Shown here in pieces: positions 29,508 to 42,797 of a DNA stretch of 64,000 nt. The DNA is taken from the NCBI RefSeq assembly GCF_019212185.1, contig NZ_CP078138.1:5128501-5192500 (forward strand), given 5' to 3'. Position 1 is the stretch's first letter. Each line of letters starts with the position of its first letter. The DNA comes from Pseudomonas fluorescens (lineage in GTDB: Bacteria > Pseudomonadota > Gammaproteobacteria > Pseudomonadales > Pseudomonadaceae). The notes beneath the pieces were generated by a model. The model ran no database searches, was not told the origin of the DNA, and saw only the letters and a list, made by a program, of their open reading frames with translations. A program made the position numbers and the translations under genes.

Positions 29508-30806
29508 ATGCGCGTGATGAAGTGGAGCATGATCGCCCTGGCTGTTTCAGCAGGCACCTCGCAGTTCGCAATCGCGTCCTCCCAGGACGATTCCAAAGGC
29601 TTTATTGAAGACCAAAGCCTGACAGCCAAGACTCGTATCGAGTACATGAACCGCGACTTCCGCAACGGCGCAGGCAACATTGCCAAGCCAGGCGGCGGCT
29701 TCAAGAGCGGCTATCGTCAGGACACTGGTATCAGCGAGCTGATCACCTACGAATCCGGCTTCACCCAAGGGACCATCGGTGTTGGCGTTGACGCTCTGCT
29801 GGGCGCTACCGCCAAGCTGGACGGCGGTGCCGGTCGCGCCGGTAACGGCCTGTTTGCCCGCGACAGCGATGGCAACCCGGAAGACACCCAATCCAAAGGC
29901 GGCGCGGCTGTTAAATTCCGCCTGTCCGACACCACTCTGAAATACGGCCGTCAATTCGTTGCCAGCCCGGTTTTCGCCACTGACGACAGCCGCCTGCTGC
30001 CAGAAGTTGCTGAAGGTACCTACATCTCCAGCAAGGAAATCAAAGGCCTGGAAGTCAACCTGGGTCGCTTCACTGCCCTGAGTTCCCAAACCGGCATGGG
30101 CAAGGACAGCATCAACGGTGCGCACACTCCTGGCCTGACCAGCGCCAACATCGGTGGTGCTACCTACCAGTTCACCGATAACTTCGTAGCCGGTTTTGCT
30201 GCTTCCGACGTAGACGACTACTTCAAGAAGCAATACATCAACGCCAACTACACCCTGCCGATCAACGACGAACAGTCGCTGAACTTCGACCTGAACGCGT
30301 ACAAGACCAAAGACCAGGGCGCTGCCCTGTACGGTCCTCTGGACAACAAACTGTGGAGCTTGGCAGCTGCCTACAGCCTGGGCGCACACAAGTTCACCCT
30401 GGGCTACCAGCAGTCCTCGGGCGACACCAACTACCTGTACGGTGTTGATGGTAACGGCACGATCTTCGTAGCCAACTCCATCCAGATCTCCGACTTCATC
30501 GGTCAGGAAGAGAAGTCGTACCAGGCTCGCTACGACCTGAACATGGCCACCTACGGTGTGCCTGGCTTGAGCTTCATGAGCCGTTATGTTTACGGTAACA
30601 ACATCGAAACCACGTCCGGCTCCGAAGGTAAGGAACACGAGTTCAACTTCGAAACCAAATACGTGTTCCAGGAAGGTCCGGCCAAGGATCTGTCCCTGCG
30701 TCTGCGTAGCGCGATCTACCGCGCCAACAACGCTTACAACGCTGATTACACTGCAGACAACAACGACGTACGTATCATCGTTGAATACCCGCTGCACATC
30801 TTGTAA
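29508..30806 (+). CDS. OprD family outer-membrane porin
   Basis: 432-residue, 18-strand substrate-specific channel. Signal peptide 1-23 (IALAVSAGTSQFAIA-S), then the OprD N-terminus (GFIEDQSLTAKTRIEYMNRDFRNG region), alternating aromatic-flanked strands, and a C-terminal strand ending in the HIL-type terminus. Strong Shine-Dalgarno AAAGGAG. Codon bias is high, suggesting abundant expression. Substrate cannot be read from sequence; the locus matches P. aeruginosa PA0958 (oprD), but the family has about 19 members there, so the symbol is withheld. Confidence 0.93.
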   Translation: MRVMKWSMIALAVSAGTSQFAIASSQDDSKGFIEDQSLTAKTRIEYMNRDFRNGAGNIAKPGGGFKSGYRQDTGISELITYESGFTQGTIGVGVDALLGATAKLDGGAGRAGNGLFARDSDGNPEDTQSKGGAAVKFRLSDTTLKYGRQFVASPVFATDDSRLLPEVAEGTYISSKEIKGLEVNLGRFTALSSQTGMGKDSINGAHTPGLTSANIGGATYQFTDNFVAGFAASDVDDYFKKQYINANYTLPINDEQSLNFDLNAYKTKDQGAALYGPLDNKLWSLAAAYSLGAHKFTLGYQQSSGDTNYLYGVDGNGTIFVANSIQISDFIGQEEKSYQARYDLNMATYGVPGLSFMSRYVYGNNIETTSGSEGKEHEFNFETKYVFQEGPAKDLSLRLRSAIYRANNAYNADYTADNNDVRIIVEYPLHIL

Positions 30807-30845
30807 TTCGCGGTACTTGCTAGTGACTTGAGCCTGGCTCAAAGC

Positions 30846-30885
30846 AAAAGCCCCTCACCCTTGAACAGGTGAGGGGCTTTTTTTT
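30846..30885 (+). terminator. Terminator of the porin gene
   Basis: AAAAGCCCCTCACC ... GGTGAGGGGCTTTTTTTT, 40 bases after the stop codon. Confidence 0.95.
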
Positions 30886-30967
30886 ATGTCAGTGGGATGA
30901 CAATCAAACTCTAACTATTGAATAGCCTGCTAATAATAAGCAGAGACTTAATTACTTCCCTACACAT

Positions 30968-31002
30968 AAAAAACCCGGGCGATTTATTGGTCGCCCGGGT
31001 TT
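30968..31002 (-). terminator. Terminator of the MscS-type gene
   Basis: AAAAAACCCGGGCGA ... TCGCCCGGGTTT; T-run on the minus strand, 30 bases after the mechanosensitive-channel stop. Confidence 0.92.
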
Positions 31003-31032
31003 CATTTGCCTACTTGACCGAAAAGCCAGGTA

Positions 31033-31869
31033 TCAAGCGGTTTCCTGAACTACGCGAATGACGCGCTGTGGAAACGGGATATCAATGCCGGCCTCTTTCA
31101 AGCGATCACGGGCGTGTTCGTTGAAATGAAACATCACATCCCAGTAGTCCGACGTTTTCGTCCAGACCCGCAACGACAGGGTAATCGAGCTGTCGCCCAG
31201 CACCGAAACCACCGCCACCGGCGCAGGATCGGTCAATACGCGTGCGTCGTTAGCCAGTTCGAGCAAGACGGCACGGGCCTTTTGCAGGTCAGCTTCGTAA
31301 TCAACGCCGACATCAAACACCACTTTGCGCGTCGGTTGGCGGTTGGTGTTGGTGATGATGCCGTTGGAAAGCACGCCGTTAGGCACGATCACAGTCTTGT
31401 TGTCGCCGGTACGGATGATGGTGTGAAAGATCTGAATGCTGTCGACAGTACCCGCGGTACCCTGGGCTTCGATGAAGTCACCAATGCGGAACGGACGGAA
31501 CAGCAGGATCAGTACCCCGCCAGCGAAGTTTGCCAGGCTGCCTTGCAACGCCAGGCCAATGGCCAGGCCGGCGGCACCGATGGCCGCGACAAAGGAGGTG
31601 GTTTCCACGCCGATCATCGACGCAACGCTGACCACCAGCAAAACCTTGAGAATGATGTTCGCCAGGCTGCTGATGAAGCCCTGCAACGCCAAGTCGGCAT
31701 TGCGCAGTGCCAGCAGACGCCCGACCTTGTGAGTCAGCTTGTTGATCAACCACCAGCCGATGGCCAGGGTCACCACTGCCAACAGCACACGGCTGCCATA
31801 CTCCATGATCATCGGGATCCAGGCCTGGGAAGCCTTCACCAGGTTGTCCACTTCAGCATTCAAATCCAT
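31033..31869 (-). CDS. Small-conductance mechanosensitive channel, MscS family
   Basis: Heptameric osmotic safety valve of the inner membrane. From the ATG at 31869 it has 278 residues, close to E. coli MscS (286). Three membrane helices at about 22-45, 62-85 and 93-120; the pore helix carries the Gly/Ala pattern GAAGLAIGLALQGSLANFAGG, followed by LFRPFRIGDFIE at the start of the beta domain. An upstream frame extension to 31926 contains a hydrophobic stretch, but a Shine-Dalgarno (GGAGAGAGA) fits 31869. Confidence 0.93.
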   Translation of the reverse strand: MDLNAEVDNLVKASQAWIPMIMEYGSRVLLAVVTLAIGWWLINKLTHKVGRLLALRNADLALQGFISSLANIILKVLLVVSVASMIGVETTSFVAAIGAAGLAIGLALQGSLANFAGGVLILLFRPFRIGDFIEAQGTAGTVDSIQIFHTIIRTGDNKTVIVPNGVLSNGIITNTNRQPTRKVVFDVGVDYEADLQKARAVLLELANDARVLTDPAPVAVVSVLGDSSITLSLRVWTKTSDYWDVMFHFNEHARDRLKEAGIDIPFPQRVIRVVQETA

Positions 31870-32004
31870 CTCTCTCTCCTGATTCCCGGCTACCCGGCAC
31901 ATAAAACCAAGCAGCAGAAAGACCAAACCCTTGCAGGCTCAATCATTTCTGCTGTTGCTTGGGCCTCGGACGACAATAACGCCGAGAGGTTCCCTGCTGA
32001 CTGA

Positions 32005-32490
32005 TCAGTCGCGGAAGTTGTTGAACTGCAGCGGCATGCCAAATTCCTTGGCACGCAAGGCAGCGATTGCTTCCTGCAGGTCATCACGCTTCTTGCCGGT
32101 GACCCGCACCTGCTCACCCTGGATGGCGGCCTGGACCTTGAGCTTGGCGTCTTTGATATGTCCGACGATCTTCTTCGCCAGCTCCTTGTCGATGCCTTCC
32201 TTGAGCACGGCGTCCTGCTTCATCAGTTTGCCCGATGCATAGGCATCCTTGACTTCAAGGCACTGCACGTCGATCTTGCGCTTGACCAGTGCCAGCTTGA
32301 GGATCTCGATCATTGCTTCGAGCTGGAAATCGGCCTCGGCGGTCAGGTTGACGGTCAGGTCCTTTTCCTTGAACTCGAAGCTGCCCTTGCCTTTCAAGTC
32401 ATAACGACGATCGAGTTCCTTGACGGCGTTCTCGACCGCGTTGGTGAGTTCGTGTTTGTCCAGTTCGGATACCACGTCGAACGACGGCAT
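32005..32490 (-). CDS. yajQ: YajQ family cyclic-di-GMP-binding protein
   Basis: 161-residue cytoplasmic protein of two ferredoxin-like domains. Starts [19 protein letters not shown], the family signature. In Xanthomonas the orthologue binds cyclic di-GMP and acts with a LysR regulator; it also binds nucleic acids and affects phage phi6 transcription in Pseudomonas. Single gene, with divergent panE to its right. Confidence 0.95.
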   Translation of the reverse strand: MPSFDVVSELDKHELTNAVENAVKELDRRYDLKGKGSFEFKEKDLTVNLTAEADFQLEAMIEILKLALVKRKIDVQCLEVKDAYASGKLMKQDAVLKEGIDKELAKKIVGHIKDAKLKVQAAIQGEQVRVTGKKRDDLQEAIAALRAKEFGMPLQFNNFRD

Positions 32491-32525
32491 GTAATCTCTC
32501 CAATAAAAAACGGCGCGCACAATAA

Positions 32526-33551
<1,026 letters not shown>

Positions 33552-33596
33552 GCAGCGGCTACGCTGGCCTCCTGTTCTTCTTTAGCGACGACCCCG

Positions 33597-35633
33597 ATGC
33601 CATTGCGCCAGCGCCTCGAAAACCTGCCGGTCGGCCAGAAATTGCTGGCCGCCCTGTTGGTGCTGTTGATCACCGTCCTGCTGGTGGCCAACCTGACCTT
33701 TATCAGCGCCGCCTATTGGATCTCCCAGGAAAGCATGGCCCCCCAGGCCCTGCAGACCATCGGCCGCCTGGTGTCCAATCCGTCCATTGCCGCGCAGGCA
33801 CTCAACTCGCCGCAGGACGCGGAAAAACTTCTGAATGAACTCAACAGCTATACGCCGTTGCGTGCTGCAGCACTGTATGACGGCAGAGGACAGCTCTTGG
33901 CGCAGGTCCAGCATGGCGACCACCTCGAACTGCCCAAGCGCTATCGCCATATCGAAGCGTGGCAGGCCACCGAATTTCGCAGCAATCAATTGATCACCCT
34001 TGCGCAGCCCGGTGCAGCGCCCGGGCACTTGCTGTTGGTGGCGAGCAGCGAGTTGCCAGTGGCGTTCTACACCGGAACGCTGACCGCCAGCCTGGGCATC
34101 CTGATCTTCAGTATCCTGCTTTGGCTTTTGATTGCCCAACAGATCAAGCGCCTGATAACCCAGCCTATCCATCAACTGGAGGTACTGTCACGCCAGGTCA
34201 CCCGAGAAGAAAACTACGCGTTACGTGCCTCACGCGGTAACCACGATGAAATTGGCAGCCTGGCCGAAGCCTTCAACACCATGCTGTCGCGCATCGAGGC
34301 TCGGGAGCAACAACTCAAGCGCGCCCGGGACGACTCCCAGGCCGCCTATGACCAGGCCCAGGGTCTCGCCGAAGAAACCCGTCACACCAACCGCAAGCTG
34401 GAGCTGGAAGTCCAGGTGCGGAGCAAGATCGAGAAAAAACTCACGGGCTTCCAGAACTACCTCAACAGCATCATCGACTCCATGCCCTCGGCGCTGATCG
34501 CCCTCGACGAGCAGCTCTACGTGACCCAATGGAACCAGGAAGCCAGCGCTCTCTCCGGCACGCGCCTGGACGAAGCCTTGAACCAGCCGATTTTCCTCGC
34601 CTTCGAACCACTCAAGCCGTTCTTGCCGCAACTCAAGGAAACCGTCGAACAACATAGCGTGGTCAAGATTGATCGGGTCACCTGGTTCAAGGAAGACGAG
34701 CCCAAACACTATGCACTGACCTTTTACCCGTTGATGGGCGGTGCCGGTCGAGGGGTGGTGATCCGCATTGATGACATTACCCAGCGCCTGTCCCTGGAAG
34801 AAATGATGGTGCAGTCCGAGAAGATGCTCTCGGTGGGGGGCCTTGCGGCCGGCATGGCCCACGAGATCAACAACCCCTTGGGCGCGATCCTGCACAACGT
34901 GCAGAACATTCGACGCCGGCTATCCACCGAGCTGCCGAAGAACCTTGAAGCGGCAGAACAGCTCGGTGTGGAGCTGGACAACATCAATCAATACCTGCAA
35001 AGCCGCGAAGTCCCACAACTGCTCGACGGCATTCAACAAGCCGGGGCCCGCGCGGCGAAAATCGTCACTCACATGCTCAGCTTCAGCCGGCGCAGCAACC
35101 GGCAGATGGCGCCTTGTGATCTTCCGGCGCTGATCGATCAGGCCGTGGAGATCGCCGGCAATGATTTCGACCTGGCAATCGGCTTCGACTTCAAGGGCCA
35201 GGCCATCATTCGCCAGTTCGACCCTCAGCTTGGACCAGTGCCCGGTACGGCCAACGAACTGGAGCAAGTGCTGCTCAATCTGTTGAAAAACGCAGCCCAG
35301 GCCATTCATCAACGGGAAGACGACAGCGAGCCCGGCCGCATCATCCTGCGCACCCGACTCAATCCACCATGGGCGGAAATCCAGGTCGAGGACAACGGCA
35401 TCGGCATGACCGAAAGCGTGCGCAAACGCACCTTCGAGCCGTTCTTCACCACCAAGGAAATCGGCCAGGGCACCGGTCTGGGACTGTCCGTTTCGTATTT
35501 CATCATTACCAATAACCACAAGGGGCAGATGGAGGTGCAGTCAACCCTCGGCCAGGGCACGTGTTTCACCCTGCGCCTGCCATTGACCGGCTTCCCGCTC
35601 GCCCCTCACGAACTCAAACCACTGGAGCACTAG
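33597..35633 (+). CDS. Sensor histidine kinase (HAMP-PAS-HisKA)
   Basis: Membrane sensor kinase of 678 residues. TM1 about 17-40, periplasmic sensor 41-158, TM2 about 160-182, HAMP 183-235, coiled coil 232-283, PAS 285-395, HisKA with the phospho-acceptor His422 in GMAHEINNPLGA, then HATPase: N box NLLKNAAQA, G1 VEDNGIGM, F box FEPFFTT, G2 GTGLGLSVS. No response regulator gene is adjacent, so it is an orphan. Its stop lies 2 bases before the next gene's ATG. The ligand is unknown. Confidence 0.92.
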   Translation: MPLRQRLENLPVGQKLLAALLVLLITVLLVANLTFISAAYWISQESMAPQALQTIGRLVSNPSIAAQALNSPQDAEKLLNELNSYTPLRAAALYDGRGQLLAQVQHGDHLELPKRYRHIEAWQATEFRSNQLITLAQPGAAPGHLLLVASSELPVAFYTGTLTASLGILIFSILLWLLIAQQIKRLITQPIHQLEVLSRQVTREENYALRASRGNHDEIGSLAEAFNTMLSRIEAREQQLKRARDDSQAAYDQAQGLAEETRHTNRKLELEVQVRSKIEKKLTGFQNYLNSIIDSMPSALIALDEQLYVTQWNQEASALSGTRLDEALNQPIFLAFEPLKPFLPQLKETVEQHSVVKIDRVTWFKEDEPKHYALTFYPLMGGAGRGVVIRIDDITQRLSLEEMMVQSEKMLSVGGLAAGMAHEINNPLGAILHNVQNIRRRLSTELPKNLEAAEQLGVELDNINQYLQSREVPQLLDGIQQAGARAAKIVTHMLSFSRRSNRQMAPCDLPALIDQAVEIAGNDFDLAIGFDFKGQAIIRQFDPQLGPVPGTANELEQVLLNLLKNAAQAIHQREDDSEPGRIILRTRLNPPWAEIQVEDNGIGMTESVRKRTFEPFFTTKEIGQGTGLGLSVSYFIITNNHKGQMEVQSTLGQGTCFTLRLPLTGFPLAPHELKPLEH

Positions 35634-35635
35634 GC

Positions 35636-36217
35636 ATGGGTTTTCGCCTGTCAAAGATCTACACCCGCACCGGCGACAAAGGTGAAACCGGCCTGGGCGA
35701 CGGTCGCCGGGTGCCCAAGGATCACCCGCGCATCGAGGCTATCGGCGAAGTCGATACATTGAATAGTCAGGTGGGGGTGCTGTTGGCCGGCTTGGCCGAG
35801 CACAGCGGTCACTGCGCCGGGTTGACTGAAGTGATCGAAGTCCTGGCGCCTTGCCAGCATCGACTGTTCGATCTCGGCGGTGAGTTGGCGATGCCGGAGT
35901 ATCAAGCGCTGAACGCACAGGAGATCGAGCGCCTGGAGGCGGCGATTGACGTGTGGAATGACGAGCTGGGGCCGCTGGAGAATTTCATCTTGCCCGGTGG
36001 CTCGAGCTTGATTGCCCAGGCCCATGTCTGCCGCAGCCTGGCCCGCAGCGCCGAACGCCGTTGCCAGCAATTGAACGCCATCGAGCCCTTGGCGGGGGTC
36101 GGCCTGGCCTATATCAATCGGTTGTCGGACTTGCTGTTTGTCGCCGCCCGGCTGATTGCCAAACGCCAGGGTGTCAGCGAGATTCTCTGGCAAGCGGCGA
36201 AAAAACCCGAGGTCTGA
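35636..36217 (+). CDS. Cob(I)yrinic acid a,c-diamide adenosyltransferase (PduO type)
   Basis: ATP:corrinoid adenosyltransferase, 193 residues, making adenosylcobalamin. N-terminal ATP loop TRTGDKGETGLGDGRRVPKD (residues about 9-28), Arg/Asp-rich core FILPGGS and CRSLARSAERR, and the C-terminal YINRLSDLLFVAAR: all PduO/MMAB signatures. ATG at 35636 begins 2 bases after the kinase stop, so the two genes form one unit. Downstream a bidirectional terminator overlaps its last codons. Confidence 0.93.
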   Translation: MGFRLSKIYTRTGDKGETGLGDGRRVPKDHPRIEAIGEVDTLNSQVGVLLAGLAEHSGHCAGLTEVIEVLAPCQHRLFDLGGELAMPEYQALNAQEIERLEAAIDVWNDELGPLENFILPGGSSLIAQAHVCRSLARSAERRCQQLNAIEPLAGVGLAYINRLSDLLFVAARLIAKRQGVSEILWQAAKKPEV

Positions 36218-36233
36218 CGCCCCTGGGGTTTTT
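36200..36233. terminator. Bidirectional terminator overlapping the adenosyltransferase end
   Basis: AAAAACCCGAGG / CCCTGGGGTTTTT with an 8-base loop; the left arm is coding sequence of the last residues. Serves convergent genes. Confidence 0.7.
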
Positions 36234-36251
36234 CACCTGCACTCGCCAGAA

Positions 36252-37196
36252 TCAGGCTTGGGGCCAGAACGCCCGGATCCCGGCCACACCCTGCGCACCC
36301 GCCTCCCACGCTTGCTGACGCTCGGAAGGGCCGACACCGCCGAGCAGGAACACGGGCTTGCTGAAACCAGCAATCAGTTGTCGGGCCTGCTCCCAACCCA
36401 GGGGCACCGCATCGGGGTGAGTCTGGGTCAGCTGGACCGGCGACAAGGTGACAAAGTCGACGCCCATCTGTTCAGCCAGACTAAGCTCTTCGGCGTTGTG
36501 GCACGAAGCCGCGAGCCAGCGCGAGGCCGGCAACGGACGACCGGCACTGGCGTACTTGCGCAACTGCGCGCCGGTGATGTGCCAACCGGCGGAAGGAAAA
36601 TCCCCCAGCCATTCGAACGGCCCCTTGAGCATCAACTGCGCCTTGCCCGCACACAGGCCCACGGCATCCACCGCCAGGTCGCGGTATTTCGGGTCGTAGC
36701 CGTTGGGGGCGCGCAATTGAACCAGCTTGATGCCGCCCGCAATGGCTTTCTGAATGCCACGCAGCAGTTCAGGGGTTTCCAGGCCCTCAGGCGTAATCAG
36801 GTATTCAGCCGGCAATCGCGCGGCAGCGACGATCGACAGATTGGCGGCTGGAAACTCGTAATTGCCCAACTCACGCGTGGTCACCCAGGCCAGCGGCTGG
36901 CCTTCGGCGCCATGGGGCTCGCCGGTAAATGCCGAAACCTCCCAGACATCCAGCAACACCTGCTTGTCCGGATAGTCATGCTGGACCTTGATCAAGGGAC
37001 GCGCGGCGCTCACCACGATCCCCAACTCTTCGTGCAGTTCGCGGGCAAGCGCGGCCGGCACCGCCTCGCCCTCTTCGACCTTGCCTCCGGGAAATTCCCA
37101 CAGACCGCCCTGGTGCTGGGTATCGGCGCGGCGCGCAATCAGGATCTTGCCGCTGGCATCACGAATGACTGCTGCCGCTACATGGACTCGTTTCAC
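36252..37196 (-). CDS. mutT: Nudix hydrolase fused to a thiamine-phosphate-synthase-like domain (MutT-ThiE)
   Basis: 314 residues with two domains. N-terminal Nudix (about 1-130): box G38-x5-E44-x7-R52-E53-x2-E56-E57-x-G59 is complete, giving 8-oxo-dGTP pyrophosphatase activity. C-terminal TIM-barrel-like TMP synthase/TenI domain (about 140-314), with LVQLRAP and FVTLSPVQLTQTHPDA but without a full ThiE active-site set that I can confirm. The start is GTG at 37196 with GAGGAA upstream, overlapping the GST stop (GTGA). The fusion is conserved in Pseudomonas (PA4400 locus). Confidence 0.9.
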   Translation of the reverse strand: MKRVHVAAAVIRDASGKILIARRADTQHQGGLWEFPGGKVEEGEAVPAALARELHEELGIVVSAARPLIKVQHDYPDKQVLLDVWEVSAFTGEPHGAEGQPLAWVTTRELGNYEFPAANLSIVAAARLPAEYLITPEGLETPELLRGIQKAIAGGIKLVQLRAPNGYDPKYRDLAVDAVGLCAGKAQLMLKGPFEWLGDFPSAGWHITGAQLRKYASAGRPLPASRWLAASCHNAEELSLAEQMGVDFVTLSPVQLTQTHPDAVPLGWEQARQLIAGFSKPVFLLGGVGPSERQQAWEAGAQGVAGIRAFWPQA

Positions 37197-37825
37197 CGCA
37201 CCACTTCCTCTAAACCGGCTTTCTGCCAAGCCTGGAAGGCTGGCCATTGATAAATCGCTTGAACGTAGGCTTCGGCATCGGCCGGCAATTTGACCTGATA
37301 GGTGCGCAGGCGCACGGCTATCGGGGCGAAAAACGCATCAGCCAGGCTCACGCTGCCAAACAGGAACGGACCGCTTTCGGCCGACGCCGCACGGCACTCG
37401 GTCCACAGCGCCAGCATGCGCTCAATCTCCGCTTGCACATCGGCAGGCATCGGCACCAGCGGCGCGTCCCGGCTCAGGTCGAACGGCATGTTGCTGCGGA
37501 TCGCAAAGAACCCGCTGTGCATCTGCGCGCAGGCGGAGCGGGCCTGGGCACGGGCGGCGATGTCTAGTGGCCAGAGTTGCACCTCGGGGAAGCGTTCAAC
37601 CAGGTACTCGGCGATGGCCAGCGAATCGGCGATGGTGCCATGCTCAGTCTTGAGCAACGGGACCTTGGCCGTCGGCGAATGCTTAAGCAATCGCTCGCGG
37701 GTATCGGGCTGGTTGAGCTTGATGATTTCTTCGGAATAGGTCGCGCCCGCCAGATTCAGTGCCAGGGCACCGCGCAGGGACCAGGAGGAATAGAGTTTGT
37801 CGCCAATGATCAGGTGGTAGCTCAT
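37193..37825 (-). CDS. Glutathione S-transferase family protein
   Basis: 210-residue GST: thioredoxin-like N-domain with SSWSLRGALALNLAG (catalytic Ser region, residues 13-16), VPLLKTEHGTIADSLAIAEYL (the cis-Pro and the ES/DS glutathione site at about 55-75) and an all-helical C-domain. Similar to zeta/yliJ-type enzymes; substrate unknown. Translationally coupled to the MutT-ThiE gene by a 4-base overlap. Confidence 0.92.
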   Translation of the reverse strand: MSYHLIIGDKLYSSWSLRGALALNLAGATYSEEIIKLNQPDTRERLLKHSPTAKVPLLKTEHGTIADSLAIAEYLVERFPEVQLWPLDIAARAQARSACAQMHSGFFAIRSNMPFDLSRDAPLVPMPADVQAEIERMLALWTECRAASAESGPFLFGSVSLADAFFAPIAVRLRTYQVKLPADAEAYVQAIYQWPAFQAWQKAGLEEVVR

Positions 37826-37900
37826 ATACGCATCCTTGGGATGAGGGGGTACAGGCCAGAAATCGCTCGCGTGTGGCAGGTGCCACTCCCCCAGGGCTGC

Positions 37901-37927
37901 TGTGGGAGTGGGCTTGCCCGCGATCAG
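37901..37927. repeat. REP unit, single, variant
   Basis: TGTGGGAGTGGGCTTGCCCG followed by cgatcag; a different REP subfamily from the copies at 1-8 kb. It lies between argJ and the GST gene. Confidence 0.7.
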
Positions 37928-37939
37928 ATCGACAGGTTC

Positions 37940-39157
37940 TTACGTACGGTACTCAGCGTTGATTTTCACGTATTCGTGGGACAGATCAGTGGTCCAGATG
38001 GTTTCGCTGCAGTCGCCGCGCCCCAACTCGATACGGATGGTGATCTCTTCACGTTGCATCACCGCCGAGCCCTGGGCTTCGGTGTAGGTAGCGGCGCGAG
38101 CACCACGGCTGGCGATGCACACTTCGCCGAGGAATACGTCGATCTTGCTTACGTCGAGGTCCGGTACGCCTGCACGGCCGACGGCTGCCAGGATACGACC
38201 CCAGTTTGGATCGGAAGCGAACAATGCGGTTTTGATCAGGGGCGAGTGCGCCACGGTATAGCCGACGTCCAGGCATTCCTGGTGATTGCCGCCACCGTTG
38301 ACTTCGACGGTGACGAATTTGGTCGCACCCTCGCCATCACGGACGATGGCCTGCGCCACCTCCATGCACACCTCGAACACCGCCTGCTTCAACGCCGCGA
38401 ACAATGGACCACTGGCCTCGGTGATTTCCGGCAGTGCAGCCTTGCCGGTGGCAATCAGCATGCAGCAGTCGTTGGTCGAGGTATCGCCATCGATGGTGAT
38501 GCGGTTGAACGACTTGTTGGCGCCGTCGAGCATCAGGTTTTGCAGGACTTCACGGGACACTTTGGCGTCGGTCGCGATGTACCCGAGCATGGTCGCCATG
38601 TTCGGGCGAATCATCCCGGCGCCCTTGCTGATGCCGGTCACGGTGATGGTCACGCCGTCGTGTTGGAACTGCCGGCTCGCGCCCTTGGGCAGGGTGTCGG
38701 TGGTCATGATCCCGGTGGCCGCGGCCTCCCAGTTATTTTCCGACAGGTCGTCGAGGGCGGCTTGCAGTGCGCCCTCGATCTTCTCGACCGGTAGCGGCTC
38801 GCCAATCACACCCGTGGAGTAAGGCAGCACCAGGCTAGCATCCACGCCAGTCAGCTCAGCCAGCTTGGCGCAGGTGCGCTCGGCAGCCGCCAGGCCCGGC
38901 TCACCGGTACCGGCGTTGGCATTGCCGGTGTTAGTCAGCAGGTAACGCACCGGACCCTGGACGCGCTGCTTGGCGAGGATCACCGGCGCCGCGCAAAAGG
39001 CGTTCAAGGTGAAGACACCGGCAACGGTCGACCCTTCAGCACAGCGCATGACCACCACATCCTTGCGCCCAGGGCGCTTGATGCCAGCCGAAGCGATACC
39101 GAGTTCAAAACCGGCAACCGGGTGCAACGTTGGCAAAGGACCAAGACCAACAGCCAT
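37940..39157 (-). CDS. argJ: Bifunctional glutamate N-acetyltransferase / ornithine acetyltransferase
   Basis: Recycles the acetyl group in arginine synthesis. 405 residues. The proenzyme self-cleaves before Thr189 in NMATMLGY; this Thr becomes the nucleophile. GIMTTDT (149-155) and the C-terminal [20 protein letters not shown] region (here [11 protein letters not shown]) are intact. The protein ends in the conserved EYRT. secA is its upstream neighbour on the same strand, 138 bp away. Confidence 0.96.
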   Translation of the reverse strand: MAVGLGPLPTLHPVAGFELGIASAGIKRPGRKDVVVMRCAEGSTVAGVFTLNAFCAAPVILAKQRVQGPVRYLLTNTGNANAGTGEPGLAAAERTCAKLAELTGVDASLVLPYSTGVIGEPLPVEKIEGALQAALDDLSENNWEAAATGIMTTDTLPKGASRQFQHDGVTITVTGISKGAGMIRPNMATMLGYIATDAKVSREVLQNLMLDGANKSFNRITIDGDTSTNDCCMLIATGKAALPEITEASGPLFAALKQAVFEVCMEVAQAIVRDGEGATKFVTVEVNGGGNHQECLDVGYTVAHSPLIKTALFASDPNWGRILAAVGRAGVPDLDVSKIDVFLGEVCIASRGARAATYTEAQGSAVMQREEITIRIELGRGDCSETIWTTDLSHEYVKINAEYRT

Positions 39158-39295
39158 GAATGCGCTCCTCTAAATAGGTGATATCTGCAGCGTCGACGCA
39201 GGTGGGGATTAACCCGGGTCGATGACCTGAATGGAAAAACGCCGCGACGGCAGGAGCCGGTCGCGGCGCGGGTATTTCAGCGATTGAAACGGGTT

Positions 39296-42031
<2,736 letters not shown>

Positions 42032-42337
42032 ATCGGCAGGATCTTCCACACTAAAGGGATGGAGGGCGGCCCCGTGAGTCGCCCGAGCAGCCCTCATGGC
42101 CGCACGCGAACGAGCATTCTACCCGGAAACGGTGGTCAGGAAAGTAGGGATATTCCACGATGCTGGCACAGCGTTATGACGGGGCTCACTTAAAATAAGG
42201 GCTTTTTGCTGAACTTCAAGCCATACACGGCAGAAGTTACTTGTTGATTTAATGGGTAAAGCGCGAACAAAGCAATGGGCGGGTGCTACGGGCGCTTTCT
42301 GCTACCATGGCCGCTCTGTTACTTCAGGTGTCCGATC
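42032..42337. promoter_or_regulatory. Divergent promoter region, secA / dciA-like gene
   Basis: 306 bp without coding signal between divergent genes. A TATGACG/TTAAAATAAG stretch near 42175-42200 is AT-rich enough for promoters. No M23 peptidase gene, which I recall at this position in some Pseudomonas, is present. Confidence 0.4.
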
Positions 42338-42793
42338 ATGGCATTTCGCCCTCTTACGGCCAGAGCACCCGCCGTTCTACTACGCGAAGCCAAACCGTTA
42401 AAGGCCATTCTCGGCCATGCACAACGCCTGGGTCATTTACAGCGCCTGCTCGAAAGCCAATTGCAGCCGGCGGCTCGTGAACATTGTCACGTCGCCTCCT
42501 GGCGCGAAGGCAGCCTGCTGCTAATCGTCACCGACGGCCACTGGGCGACCCGCTTGCGCTATCAGCAAAAACGCCTGCAGCGCCAATTACAGGCGTTCGA
42601 TGAGTTCGCCCGCCTGACCCGCATTCTGTTCAAGGTACAACCGCCGACCGTGCAGCAAGGCGCGGCCGGCCACACCATGGACTTGTCATGCGACGCGGCA
42701 GCCACCATCCAGGCGACGGCCGACGGGATCAGCGATCCCAATCTGCGCGCCGCCCTCGAGCGCCTGGCCGCCCATGCCAGGCCTAAAAGCTGA
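42338..42793 (+). CDS. dciA: DUF721 family protein, candidate replicative-helicase loader DciA
   Basis: 151-residue DUF721 protein. N-terminal KH-like domain (about 1-95: HAQRLGHLQRLLESQL, VASWREGSLLLIVTDGHWATRLRYQ) and a disordered Ala-rich tail. DciA replaces DnaC/DnaI as DnaB loader in most bacteria. Start at 42338 by family N-terminus; the frame is open from 42275. It is divergent from secA, the normal place in Pseudomonas, but lpxC/ftsZ do not follow. Confidence 0.85.
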   Translation: MAFRPLTARAPAVLLREAKPLKAILGHAQRLGHLQRLLESQLQPAAREHCHVASWREGSLLLIVTDGHWATRLRYQQKRLQRQLQAFDEFARLTRILFKVQPPTVQQGAAGHTMDLSCDAAATIQATADGISDPNLRAALERLAAHARPKS

Positions 42794-42797
42794 GCAC

